Origin: JBCAWW01 sp045106675
GTDB taxonomy: Bacteria; Bacteroidota; Bacteroidia; J057
DNA length: 17,354 nucleotides
Direction: 5' to 3'
Assembly (NCBI GenBank): GCA_045106675.1
Contig: JBGCFA010000133.1
Span: forward strand, 1-17,354
The notes under the pieces are model-generated. The model did not search any database, was not told the origin of the DNA, and saw only the letters and a program-made list of their open reading frames with translations. Below are positions 8,401 through 15,565 of the stretch, one piece after another. Made by a program: the position numbers and the translations under genes. Position 1 is the first letter of the stretch. Each line of letters opens with the position of its first letter.

Positions 8401-8835
8401 GGTGAGGTCGCGATAGTCTCTGACACCGTCTCCATTATGATCTTCTAGCCAGACATTGATGTCGCTATTTTCGGTGGCGAGTTTTTCGAGGTGAAAGGCT
8501 CGAGTGTCTTCAAGAGATTCCAGACCTATTTCTTCGGTCATCCAATCTCGATGATCACGTATATCCAGATCAGAGCTTTTGCGTCTTTGGGTTTCGCTCA
8601 CATAGGCCGCTCCTGTGGCATCGAAACTGATGGCGACGGCATTTTTGAGTAGGGGTCCAGGCGCCCAAAGTGAAAGGGCGAAACCATCTGCGACTTGGAT
8701 GTTTTCAATATCTGAGTCATCAAAATCATTTTCGCTCACGCGAACGATCTCGCCTGCTTTTTGCGGTTCAGCGTTCTTGGAACAAGCAAAAAGTAGTAGC
8801 GGCAGTATCAAAAAAACGGCGAGTCTTGTAATCAT
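5476..8835 (-). CDS. PVC-type membrane-bound dehydrogenase / HEAT repeat / haem-binding CxxCH lipoprotein
   Basis: The protein has 1119 residues and a lipobox at LLFAC (C18). Residues about 45-470 form a beta-propeller of the membrane-bound dehydrogenase type. Inside it are several Asp-rich, calcium-loop-like stretches (DHNGDGVRD, DSDGDGKAD, DTNGDNHAD, DNDGDHPGEHE). Residues about 490-900 are HEAT-like helical repeats (for example DTDPHIRAQCAKVLGEAKL). The C-terminus is a cytochrome-c-like domain with CIRCH at 1000-1004 and a possible axial Met near 1096 (SAMPSM). This architecture is common in Planctomycetota and Verrucomicrobiota and in marine Bacteroidota. It is thought to oxidise sugars or alcohols and pass electrons to the attached haem, but substrates are mostly unproven. 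It is the last gene of a three-gene operon, 3 bp after the LamG-like gene. Confidence 0.85.
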   Translation of the reverse strand: MITRLAVFLILPLLLFACSKNAEPQKAGEIVRVSENDFDDSDIENIQVADGFALSLWAPGPLLKNAVAISFDATGAAYVSETQRRKSSDLDIRDHRDWMTEEIGLESLEDTRAFHLEKLATENSDINVWLEDHNGDGVRDYRDLTVESEIIRKIWDSDGDGKADASTVYADGFNDMLSGVAAGIMHENGDIYLTVAPDVYRLRDTNGDNHADKRKVISHGFGIHIAYAGHDMSGLTIGPDGKVYWSIGDIGINTVDRDGERWAYPHEGGVMRCNPDGSDFEVFAHGLRNPQEIAFDAYGNLISVDNDGDHPGEHERFVHIIEGSDTGWRTYWQFGKYNQENEGYKPWMDERLSEPHFPGQAAYLLPPMALAPDGPAGLVYNPGTALNADWNDYFFASYFKGSSAQSKIQAFKLAPKGASFKVENQTDIITGIVSTGLAWGPDGALYINDWLDGYAKKPAGRIWKLAAKTANPARETTQLNLQKDLSNASEEDLANMLRAADMRVRLAAQFRLVQRQNKEVFLQTLNEQKNTFPRLHAIWGLGQLLRNKSVPPEEVIPYLQDTDPHIRAQCAKVLGEAKLSGAIQVLIELLEDNDPQVQFRATEALGKIGDLAAYQALIKLLEQTGETDPHLRHAIAYALSKLDTESSLLGLQVYPSAAVRMGAVLALRHKRSAALQVYLNDSDTLISLEAARAIHDDLSVPEAMPALAASLEMPPSENEAFLRRAINANLRLGTAESAQRLSDFALRKDAPLAMRTDALWALGYWGAPPVLDRVEGRYRELTGQTQAVGQEAFKQVASDLLASKEPALRNAAIQAVGRLDFKPMESKILAIFKASSTPIELKRSALASLVKLKSQQIPAALESAITSQSEDLRKDAQSYLADVDMAPEAVIEMLSKALAIGSTGEQQQALASLGKTDHEDARVLLRQWLQKLAVGQVPKEIQLDILLAAEAQKDEALREAIKQYEASKSENPVAQYAEALYGGTVRTGGRIFYQNNSAQCIRCHVYNGYGGAVGPEVSHIASVLSPEQLLEALVNPSARLAPGYGSVKLTLKDQSQITGVIMAETETAITLKVGDKEAQSISLVQVAEKQYFPSAMPSMVGVLSKAEIRDLMAFLRQAK

Positions 8836-8838
8836 CGG

Positions 8839-9558
8839 TTAGTTAAAGAATCCAGATTTAGCTTCAAAAGTTTTTGGAGCCCAGATACGAATGTTGTCAA
8901 ATCTACCCGTATCATCAAATGAACCGAAGCCAATTCGACCAATATCAAAATGTTTGTCGGTTGCCTCCATAATAGGAGTGGTCATATCATCGAAATAGAT
9001 TTTGATGGTGCCCGTTTCAATATCACGTTCGATACGCGCTGTATGCCAGCTGTTGGTTTCGCCCCAATTGGTGCCGCTGGTGGTTTTTTCGGCGATATTG
9101 GTGCGCGGCTCATCATTGACGAGAAAGATATTATTGGCATTGTCGTCTGCAACGGAGGCGATATGCACATAGTAAAAATTAGTACTACTTTGGGCACCGA
9201 AAAATAGACAGAGGTCGCGATGGCCATATTCTCTCCCAGATTGCGCTAAATCAACTTCTAAGACAAAACTGCCAAACATATGATCTTTGAGTAGCGCAAT
9301 ATTGAAAGGGGAACGAACGCGAGATTTGTATTCGCTCTTACCAAAGAGCTCTAAGGCTTTTTCGTCTTCACCGCTGACTTTCCAAGCCCGTGAATCAGTC
9401 ATCTCAAAGTCTGAAACCGCTTGCGGCTGACTGAAGTCCTGATGATAAATGAGTTCGTAACCTTCGGGTACATCGGCGACCTTTGAAGGAAGAGGTGAGG
9501 GAGCGTTCCCGACTAGGGTAAAAAGGAATGAAAGTGCGAAAATAGTAGTAACGTTCAT
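8839..9558 (-). CDS. Secreted concanavalin/LamG-like (DUF1080-related) protein
   Basis: The 239-residue product has a signal peptide (NVTTIFALSFLFTLVGNAPS) and one jelly-roll domain. Typical stretches are YELIYHQDFSQPQAVSDFEM, FGSFVLEVDLAQSGREYGHR, NFYYVHIAS, WHTARIERDIETGTIKIYFDD and IGFGSFDDTGRFDNIRIWAP. The pattern is that of concanavalin-like lectin/glucanase folds, close to the DUF1080 and LamG groups. Some DUF1080 members hydrolyse 3-keto-disaccharides and others only bind glycans. From memory, close look-alikes occur in Planctomycetota. It sits 1 bp after the bicupin gene and 3 bp before the haem lipoprotein, so the three are almost certainly co-translated. I infer it binds or processes the sugar oxidised by its neighbour. 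Confidence 0.72.
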   Translation of the reverse strand: MNVTTIFALSFLFTLVGNAPSPLPSKVADVPEGYELIYHQDFSQPQAVSDFEMTDSRAWKVSGEDEKALELFGKSEYKSRVRSPFNIALLKDHMFGSFVLEVDLAQSGREYGHRDLCLFFGAQSSTNFYYVHIASVADDNANNIFLVNDEPRTNIAEKTTSGTNWGETNSWHTARIERDIETGTIKIYFDDMTTPIMEATDKHFDIGRIGFGSFDDTGRFDNIRIWAPKTFEAKSGFFN

Positions 9559-9559
9559 A

Positions 9560-10501
9560 TCATTTGATAATTGGAGCTTGAGAAGCTTCTATATTGTAAG
9601 CTAAAGAATCTGTATTAGAAAGTGTATTGATGGTTTTAAGGTGATGATCCAGCCCAATCTCAGCGCCCGGCACAAAACCCGGAACTGTAATCACTTGGGC
9701 CAAAACGCCTCCCATGCCACGATGCATTACGCCCCGAGGCAAATAGACCAAGTCCCCAATAGCGAGTGGCGTAGTTTGGATGAGTTGTGGGATGAGCGTC
9801 GGATCGATGTCGGCTGCTTTTTCGATTTCGGATACGTAGGCACTCGTCAAAATACGCGCATCTGGCTGAACCATCTGCACCAGATAAAACTCATCAAAAC
9901 CACCTTCAATGGGGTGATAATGGCTAAATGAATTGGTGATTCGCACTCGATGCGCATTAAGAGAGTGAAAGACATATGGGCCAACTTCTTTTTTCCAAGT
10001 GAGCAGTATCCGTCGATAAGCATTGCTATCAGTGGCGCAACCGCCTGGTGTATCAGTGATCTTTGGGTCCCAGTCAGGTCTAATTAGTGCAGGGACTTCT
10101 TGTTCTGGCCCTGCGGGAACGCGAAATCGAAGCACACTCAAGGCGCTGTCTGCTGTCATACTGATACCCGGAGCCAATAGGATGATTTCTCCTACGGATG
10201 TCTTTGAGCGTTCTCCGGAGGAGAGACTGACTGTAGGCTGGCCTTGTTGGACAAAAAGGACTTGCTGATAGTCTTGGGCCTCGATGCTCGAAACCTCATG
10301 CTCATAAAACAATTCGTAGCCGGGATTGCGCTCGGTAAATATCTCCTTGATCGCAGTGAAGGCTTCGTCTTTTTGCGCACTGAGTTTGGCGACCTGCATA
10401 TTTAAAGGCGCTGCTATCGTTTGTTTTGTATCGGTTTCCTTCACCCTTTGAACACAACTTGCCGAGCTAAACGCCAACAAGAAAATAAAGCCTCTAATCA
10501 T
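9560..10501 (-). CDS. Bicupin lipoprotein
   Basis: The protein has 313 residues. I chose the ATG at 10501 over an upstream start at 10543 because it gives an ideal lipoprotein signal (RGFIFLLAFSSASC, C16). Two cupin barrels are visible. The first (about 60-130) lacks metal ligands. The second has motif 1 SHYHPIEGGFDEFYLV (H194, H196, E204) and motif 2 GDLVYLPRGVMHRG (H260), so it should bind one metal ion. Cupins of this type act as dioxygenases, isomerases or sugar-binding proteins, and the reaction here is unknown. It is first in the operon, 1 bp before the LamG-like gene, which points to an envelope-located function on the same substrate. A 172-bp gap separates it from the VOC gene upstream. 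Confidence 0.8.
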   Translation of the reverse strand: MIRGFIFLLAFSSASCVQRVKETDTKQTIAAPLNMQVAKLSAQKDEAFTAIKEIFTERNPGYELFYEHEVSSIEAQDYQQVLFVQQGQPTVSLSSGERSKTSVGEIILLAPGISMTADSALSVLRFRVPAGPEQEVPALIRPDWDPKITDTPGGCATDSNAYRRILLTWKKEVGPYVFHSLNAHRVRITNSFSHYHPIEGGFDEFYLVQMVQPDARILTSAYVSEIEKAADIDPTLIPQLIQTTPLAIGDLVYLPRGVMHRGMGGVLAQVITVPGFVPGAEIGLDHHLKTINTLSNTDSLAYNIEASQAPIIK

Positions 10502-10673
10502 TAGAGACTCCAAAGCTGGCGGAGAAGTGGGGGGGCGTAGCATAGTAAATCCTTTGTTGAATTAACTACGCGAAAAATGCATGAAGTCGCAAGGCAATGG
10601 AAGCGGTTGCAGGGAGGAGGAGGCTAGACAAGCGCGAAGACCGTCAGGTACTCAAAGGTAGTCATCAATAAGC
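10502..10673. promoter_or_regulatory. Probable promoter region of the bicupin operon
   Basis: This 172-bp non-coding gap precedes the operon on the minus strand. It contains TACCTTTG (minus strand, 10660-10653), which fits the Bacteroidota -7 consensus TAnnTTTG, but no matching TTTG box lies 19-21 bases upstream. No terminator for the VOC gene is visible here, so readthrough from it is possible. Confidence 0.3.
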
Positions 10674-11066
10674 TTACTCCTTAGGCTCAATAAAGTCCCA
10701 AAGCGTGCCGTATAAATCCTTGAATACTGCCACTGTACCATAAGGCTCATCCTTAGGAGGACGCACAAACTCAATCCCTTTTTCGACCATGATAGGATAG
10801 TCGCGCCAAAAGTCATCCGTAAACAAAAACATAAATACCCGCCCACCACTTTGGTTGCCGATAGCTTCTCGTTGTCGTTCGTTAGCGGCGCGTGCTAGGA
10901 GGATACGACATTCATTGTTGCCCGGAGGCGCGATGCGTACCCAGCGCTTTTCAGGGGTAAGGGGCGTATCTTCTACGAGACTAAAGTTCAGCTTTTCTTG
11001 ATACCATTTGATGGCTTCATCATAGTCGGCGACCACGAGGGCCATTTGTGCGATGTGTTGTTGCAT
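10674..11066 (-). CDS. Small VOC-family (glyoxalase-like) protein
   Basis: This single-domain protein has 130 residues. It shows HIAQMALVVADYDEAIKWYQEKLNF (strand, helix, strand start of the fold), VFMFLFTDDFWRDYPIMVEKGIEF and YGTVAVFKDLYGTLWDFIEP, the usual second half ending in G-x-x-W-[DE]. His4 is at the common first metal position. The last ligand position reads Asp rather than Glu, so its metal is uncertain. It has no signal peptide and is probably cytoplasmic. It diverges from the flavin monooxygenase, with only 29 bp between start codons, and lies upstream of the bicupin operon. It may act in the same pathway. Confidence 0.82.
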   Translation of the reverse strand: MQQHIAQMALVVADYDEAIKWYQEKLNFSLVEDTPLTPEKRWVRIAPPGNNECRILLARAANERQREAIGNQSGGRVFMFLFTDDFWRDYPIMVEKGIEFVRPPKDEPYGTVAVFKDLYGTLWDFIEPKE

Positions 11067-11095
11067 TTTCGAGTGTCTTTTTTGACTTTAGGTAT
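11067..11095. promoter_or_regulatory. 29-bp divergent intergenic region
   Basis: The ATG codons of the VOC gene (minus) and monooxygenase gene (plus) are separated by only 29 bases, which are T-rich on the plus strand. Two full promoters cannot fit without overlapping each other or the coding regions. At least one promoter must lie inside the opposite gene, or a transcript is leaderless. Confidence 0.4.
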
Positions 11096-12256
11096 ATGAC
11101 TACTACTACGATTAAGGTTCGTTCCCGCGAACTTGATGGAGCAGAGATTGCTTGGTTTGCTCCGATCTGCAATGGCGACGATCAATTTTTAGGTAGCCAC
11201 GATCCCCGCTACAAAAGCAATTGGGAAAACGCATCAAATATACTTCTTACGGCCGATAAATTGGGCTATCGCAACATCTTATGTCCGTCTTCTTATCAGG
11301 TAGGGCAGGATACGATGACCTTTGCTTCGGGCGTAGCGCCATTGACACAGCAGATCAATCTTTTGACGGCGATTCGATGTGGAGAGATGCACCCTCCCAT
11401 GTTGGCTCGGGCAATTGCGACCTTGGACCATATGCTCAAAGGCCGTTTGACGATCAACATTATCTCTTCCAACCTGCCCGGTATGGATCTCGGCTCTGCC
11501 GAACGCTACCAACGTTCACGGGAGGTGATAGAAATCCTCAAACAAGCTTGGACGCAGGACGAAATCAATTTCAAAGGTGAATACTACAATCTGCAACTCC
11601 CTACTGATCCCGTCAAATCTTATCAACAAAATGGCGGACCATTGCTCTACTTTGGTGGCTATTCTCCACCGGGCGTTGCCCTTTGTGCCGAGCATTGTGA
11701 TGTCTATCTCATGTGGCCCGAGACAGAGACTCGCCTTGGCGAACTGATGCAAAATATGAGTGATCAGGCAGACGGCTTTGGCCGAACGGTCGACTTTGGA
11801 CTTCGTATCCACGTGATCGTACGCGAAACTGAATCGGAAGCTCGCGCCGCCGCCCAAAAACTTATGTCCAAAGTTGATATAGGTAAAGGCGATGAAATCC
11901 GTAATCGTGCATTGGATGCCAAATCTTATGGCGTAGCGCGCCAAGCTGAGATGCGCGATCTCGCGGATATGGAAGGCTTTGTTGAAGATAATCTTTGGAC
12001 AGGTATAGGAAGAGCACGCTCGGGTTGTGGGGCAGCTATCGTGGGCAATCCAGACCAAGTACTCGCCAAAATCAAGCGTTACCATGCAATGGGGATCAGA
12101 GCCTTTATCTTCTCTGGCTATCCCCACCAAGAGGAATGCGAACTCTTTGCTCGCTATGTCTTACCTAAACTCAAAACCATCTCTATGCCAGAAGTACAGG
12201 GGCGTATCCCTAGTATTCCTCCGCAAACCCCCTTGGCGGCTGGACTGAGAAAGTGA
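11096..12256 (+). CDS. LLM-class flavin-dependent monooxygenase, SsuD-like
   Basis: The product has 386 residues from the ATG at 11096. The frame is open 48 bp further upstream, but that would overlap the divergent gene and adds non-family residues. The protein follows alkanesulfonate monooxygenase closely: LTAIRCGEMHPPMLARAIATLDHM, LTINIISSNLPG, ERYQRSREVIEILKQAW, PPLYFGG-like PLLYFGGYSPPG, DVYLMWPETETRLGELM, FGLRIHVIVRETESEA and the C-terminal GNPDQVLAKIKRYHAMGIRAFIFSGYPH. Such enzymes use FMNH2 from a partner reductase and O2 to cleave C-S bonds or oxidise related substrates. No flavin reductase is visible in the window. It is cytoplasmic and followed by a 29-bp inverted repeat and the symporter gene, so I infer import and oxidation of a small substrate. 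Confidence 0.85.
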   Translation: MTTTTIKVRSRELDGAEIAWFAPICNGDDQFLGSHDPRYKSNWENASNILLTADKLGYRNILCPSSYQVGQDTMTFASGVAPLTQQINLLTAIRCGEMHPPMLARAIATLDHMLKGRLTINIISSNLPGMDLGSAERYQRSREVIEILKQAWTQDEINFKGEYYNLQLPTDPVKSYQQNGGPLLYFGGYSPPGVALCAEHCDVYLMWPETETRLGELMQNMSDQADGFGRTVDFGLRIHVIVRETESEARAAAQKLMSKVDIGKGDEIRNRALDAKSYGVARQAEMRDLADMEGFVEDNLWTGIGRARSGCGAAIVGNPDQVLAKIKRYHAMGIRAFIFSGYPHQEECELFARYVLPKLKTISMPEVQGRIPSIPPQTPLAAGLRK

Positions 12257-12264
12257 GTTTTTCA

Positions 12265-12346
12265 TTCCTCCCCCTGCCCCCTCCTAAGGGGGATAACCTA
12301 CGGTTTGCAAGGCAATTTCCCCCTTAGGAGGGGGCAGGGGGAGGAA
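12265..12346. repeat. Perfect 29-bp inverted repeat with 24-base loop
   Basis: The left arm (12265-12293) and right arm (12318-12346) are fully complementary over 29 bp, with a 24-base loop. Each arm is C- or G-rich with its own sub-palindrome around CCTAAGG or CCTTAGG. It begins 9 bp after the monooxygenase stop and ends 4 bp before the symporter start. It looks like a dispersed intergenic repeat rather than a classic terminator, because the arms are not followed by a T tract. Confidence 0.85.
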
Positions 12347-12350
12347 AACG

Positions 12351-13949
12351 ATGAGCAAATTAATAGAGAGAGTTTACCTTAATCACAGCACAAAACAATC
12401 TATGCTAGACCTACTCATAGTCGTTGGCTACTTCGCCATCATCTTTATTACCGCCATCACAGGTCGGCATGATAAAGAAGTAACTACCGAGCAATATTTT
12501 CTTAGCAACCGCAGTCTGCGCTGGCCTTCGATTGCGTTTTCGACGATCGCTACCAATATCCAAGGCTATCAGTTTTTGGGGATGATGGGCTCGGCTTATC
12601 TGTATGGCATTGCTCAGGCGAGTCTTGAAATCAATGCGGTGCAAGGAATTTTGATTGCGGCATTTATTTTCGTGCCGCTTTATCTCAAGGATCGGGTGAT
12701 TACGATCACTCAGTTTATCAACAAACGTCTCGGCCCGAAAATCGGTTTGGCTTATTCGCTGGCTAATCTGCTGCTATTTTCAACCATTACTTTGGGAGCG
12801 GCTTTGTTTTGGGGGGCCTATGCGGCAGAACTCGTTTTTGAAGATTACTTATTGTTTTTACACGAAAATCGACTGATTCGAATCTCCATCTTATTGGTGG
12901 GACTAGGAGCCTTTTCGGCCGTTTATACCTATTTCGGCGGTTTGAGTGCGGTAGTCAGGACCGATATTATCCAATTTGCGATACTCTTGATTGGGGGCTT
13001 GATCGTCATGTTTATCACGGTTCGTGAACTTGGCGGTTGGCAGATGCTCTATGTTAAAACGCCTGAATTGATGAAGCTGCACCTACCCGCAGATCATGAA
13101 AAACTACCGTGGACGCATATGTTTGGGCTCTTCTTTCTCAATATCAATTATTGGTGTGCCAATCAGAGTGTGATGCAGCGTTCGCTTGCAGCGAAAAACC
13201 TCAAGCAAGCCCAAATCGGCCTGATGGTCGGAGGAGTCTCTAAATATCTCATGGCCGCAATCATTGTGATACCGGGGATCGCTTTGGCGGGTATTTTGGG
13301 AGCGGGACAGCTAGAAGATCCTGATATGGCTTTTCCGCGGATTGTGGAGATGTTTTTGCCGACGGGTTTGAAGGGTTTGATCCTTTGTGCGCTTTTTGCT
13401 TCGCTGATGAGTACCGTGGACTCGACCTTCAATTCTCTGGCTACGCTTTGGTCAATCGATATCTATAAAACCTACCTCAAACCCAAAGCCACAGATCGAG
13501 AAGTGGTCGGAGCTGGGAAGCAAACGATCATCGTTACGCTCTTTACGGGCATCTTGATGGGCATGGTTTTGCTCTATCTCAAGTTTGAAAATCCTGACGC
13601 GGCCTTTACCCATACCCTCAACGAATTACGCTATTATATCAATTGCGGCATTGTGCTGCTGATCTGTACGGCTGCTTTTATGCTGCGACCCAATCGCGCG
13701 ATGGTGTTGGTTACCTTCCTGATGACGGCCTATATGAACTATACCTTCAGCTTCCTCTTCCCAGACATGAACTATTTTGTGAGGGCCTTTTGGGTGATTT
13801 TCATTGGCTTACTATTGATTGCTTCAGGTCAAAAGCGTGAGGGCTGGCGTTCTCCACGGGAGATATTGCAAAGTGATAACCGGACAAATAGCTATCTGGG
13901 AGCGGCTTTATTGATTTCTTTGATCGCTTTGCATCTGGGGTTTCATTAG
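12351..13949 (+). CDS. Sodium/solute symporter (SSS family)
   Basis: The protein has 532 residues. A GGAGG sits 6 bases before the ATG at 12351, which supports that start, but MLDLLIVVGYFAI at residue 18 (12402) resembles the family's usual N-terminus and is an equally possible start. About 13 hydrophobic segments follow. The family pattern includes EQYFLSNRSLRWPSIAFSTIATNIQGYQFLG after helix 1, ITITQFINKRLGPKIG, and the ALFASLMSTVDSTFNSLATL signature that carries Na+-site Ser/Thr residues. It is an inner-membrane importer coupling Na+ to uptake of a sugar, acid or other solute. Its place after the monooxygenase suggests it supplies that enzyme, an inference from order only. Confidence 0.87.
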   Translation: MSKLIERVYLNHSTKQSMLDLLIVVGYFAIIFITAITGRHDKEVTTEQYFLSNRSLRWPSIAFSTIATNIQGYQFLGMMGSAYLYGIAQASLEINAVQGILIAAFIFVPLYLKDRVITITQFINKRLGPKIGLAYSLANLLLFSTITLGAALFWGAYAAELVFEDYLLFLHENRLIRISILLVGLGAFSAVYTYFGGLSAVVRTDIIQFAILLIGGLIVMFITVRELGGWQMLYVKTPELMKLHLPADHEKLPWTHMFGLFFLNINYWCANQSVMQRSLAAKNLKQAQIGLMVGGVSKYLMAAIIVIPGIALAGILGAGQLEDPDMAFPRIVEMFLPTGLKGLILCALFASLMSTVDSTFNSLATLWSIDIYKTYLKPKATDREVVGAGKQTIIVTLFTGILMGMVLLYLKFENPDAAFTHTLNELRYYINCGIVLLICTAAFMLRPNRAMVLVTFLMTAYMNYTFSFLFPDMNYFVRAFWVIFIGLLLIASGQKREGWRSPREILQSDNRTNSYLGAALLISLIALHLGFH

Positions 13950-14192
13950 AGTTTGTTGGCTCTTTTTCGTAAAAATGGGAGCAAGCTTAGGGGCAGTTAG
14001 GTGTTTTTTGCTTCGCAGAACGCTTTTCTCTGCTTCAAAATCCCAAAACCCAAAGATGCTTTTACACTTGGATTTTACGGAGAATTTTCTTCGTTTTTCC
14101 ATCTTCAGTAAGTTCGATTTTCTTAATTTAACTTACTGTCCAGTTTTTGGGGACAAGCTCAATTTGGCCTTAATTTAAATGTGGGATCAATT
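13950..14192 (+). promoter_or_regulatory. Leader/promoter gap upstream of the lyase-like gene
   Basis: This 243-bp non-coding gap follows the symporter. It contains a weak hairpin, GCAGA/TCTGC (14015-14019 and 14029-14033), flanked by TTTTG and CAAAA. It also has small TGTCC/GGACA arms near 14140. There is no convincing terminator after the symporter. A promoter for the next gene is expected here but no clear -33/-7 pair was found. The frame of the next gene opens with a GTG at 14181, rejected as a start. Confidence 0.3.
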
Positions 14193-15554
14193 ATGCGCAA
14201 CAATGTTGTGATGTTTTTTACTGTGCTCATCATGGGATTGGCAACTTGTTTGTCAGCTCAAGGACAAATTGGAAAGCGCTTTCCATCAGAGCGAAAAGTG
14301 GTGATTGATCCTGTAACGGGGGCCGAGCTGATATTTTTGACTAGCACGCCTCAACGAGATTCAAAAATATATCAAACCCATAATCAATGGACCTCGGATG
14401 GTCAGTGGCTCATTTTTCGCTCTAGCCGTGTCAAAGGCGAGGCCATGGCTGTCAATGAAAAAAGTGGAGACATCGTCCAGGTCACCGAAGGCGGATACAG
14501 CGGCATGTTGAATATTGCCCGAAAATCGATGCGGCTGTTTTTTATGCGGCCAGCCTCAGATGGAGATGGCGACCAAGCGACTGAAGTTGTACAAGTTGAC
14601 TTGGCTAAATTGTTTGAAGATAGTAAACAGGGGCGCTTAAAATTGGCCTCCGAATACCAGAAGGTTTGCGGTGTCATTCCAGCTGAAATGGGGGCTGGCG
14701 GCGATATGGCCCTAGACGCCGATGAGAAATGGGTTTGGTTTAGGGTAGGGAAAAATGAGGCGGCAAAACATCTGCCGGAAGGGACAAAAATTGAGGACAA
14801 CTTTGGTCCGCGCAATATGGGCGCCGGACCAGGTGGTCTCGCTGGGATGAATGTCATAACTGGAGAAATCAAGCATGTCGTTTCGGTTCCGTTTCGGGTG
14901 GGCCATGTACAATGTAATCCCTGGGTTTCCGGGCAGATTGTTTTTTGCTGGGAAACCGGTGGAAAAGCTCCCCAGCGCACTTGGATTGTCAACTCAGACG
15001 GAACAGGGCTCCGACCGCTTTACCCTGAGTCCCCTTATGAATGGGTCACACATGAAGCGATTATTACGCCAACGGAAGTTGCGATTGCCATCATGGGGCA
15101 CCGGACCATTCCAAGCGTTGAGGCTGAAGATCGACAGGCGCCTACTGGCGTGAAAGGTGCAAATCCTGGACAGGAAACAGAGTGGGGCCCTTGTGGCACG
15201 CGAGAAAAACCGACAGGATTGGGCATCGTCAATATAGAGACCAGAGAAATGTTGATCGTTGGACAGACAAAGGAAGGAAGTGGGTTATGGCACGTTACGG
15301 GCTCGCCGGACGGACGTTTTGCGGTTGGAGATGATTTTGCTCGCAATATTTATTTGATCGACCGCCATACGGGAGAAATGATCTTGCTGTCCGCCGGTCA
15401 CAAAACAACGGCTGCCGATCACCCTCATCCATCATTTAATGCCGATGGAACCAAAATCCAGATTCAATCGGCGATGCTTTCTGAGGATGGACGATCGATG
15501 AATATTTGTGTTGTCCCGCTACCCGAGTCATGGTTGAAACGGGGATCTGAATGA
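14193..15554 (+). CDS. Secreted oligogalacturonate lyase-like beta-propeller
   Basis: The product has 453 residues. The ATG at 14193 gives a signal peptide (RNNVVMFFTVLIMGLATCLSAQ), better than a GTG 12 bp upstream. The body is a TolB-like propeller of the oligogalacturonate lyase family. Family landmarks are SERKVVIDPVTGAELIFLTS, DSKIYQTHNQWTSDGQWLIFRSSR, ITGEIKHVVSVPFRVGHVQCNPW and DHPHPSFNADGTKIQ. The HPH triplet at 410-412 matches the metal-binding His pair of known lyases. Those enzymes split unsaturated digalacturonate into 5-keto-4-deoxyuronate. Classical members are cytoplasmic, while the signal here puts it in the periplasm or outside. Substrate could be another uronate oligomer. It faces the next gene tail to tail, 11 bp apart. 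Confidence 0.78.
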   Translation: MRNNVVMFFTVLIMGLATCLSAQGQIGKRFPSERKVVIDPVTGAELIFLTSTPQRDSKIYQTHNQWTSDGQWLIFRSSRVKGEAMAVNEKSGDIVQVTEGGYSGMLNIARKSMRLFFMRPASDGDGDQATEVVQVDLAKLFEDSKQGRLKLASEYQKVCGVIPAEMGAGGDMALDADEKWVWFRVGKNEAAKHLPEGTKIEDNFGPRNMGAGPGGLAGMNVITGEIKHVVSVPFRVGHVQCNPWVSGQIVFCWETGGKAPQRTWIVNSDGTGLRPLYPESPYEWVTHEAIITPTEVAIAIMGHRTIPSVEAEDRQAPTGVKGANPGQETEWGPCGTREKPTGLGIVNIETREMLIVGQTKEGSGLWHVTGSPDGRFAVGDDFARNIYLIDRHTGEMILLSAGHKTTAADHPHPSFNADGTKIQIQSAMLSEDGRSMNICVVPLPESWLKRGSE

Positions 15555-15565
15555 ATCCTTGAGAA

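Noticed and set aside
10653..10660. TACCTTTG on the minus strand as a -7 promoter box for the bicupin operon
   Set aside because: It fits TAnnTTTG, but no TTTG lies 19-21 bases upstream, so it is mentioned only as a weak candidate inside the regulatory gap.
11516..12130. 204-codon open frame on the minus strand inside the monooxygenase gene
   Set aside because: It lies fully antisense to a well-matched LLM enzyme, and its translation resembles no protein family. It is a by-product of codon bias on the coding strand.
14402..14992. 196-codon minus-strand open frame inside the lyase-like gene
   Set aside because: Composition is Pro/Ser-rich with no domain pattern, and it lies antisense to a clear propeller protein.
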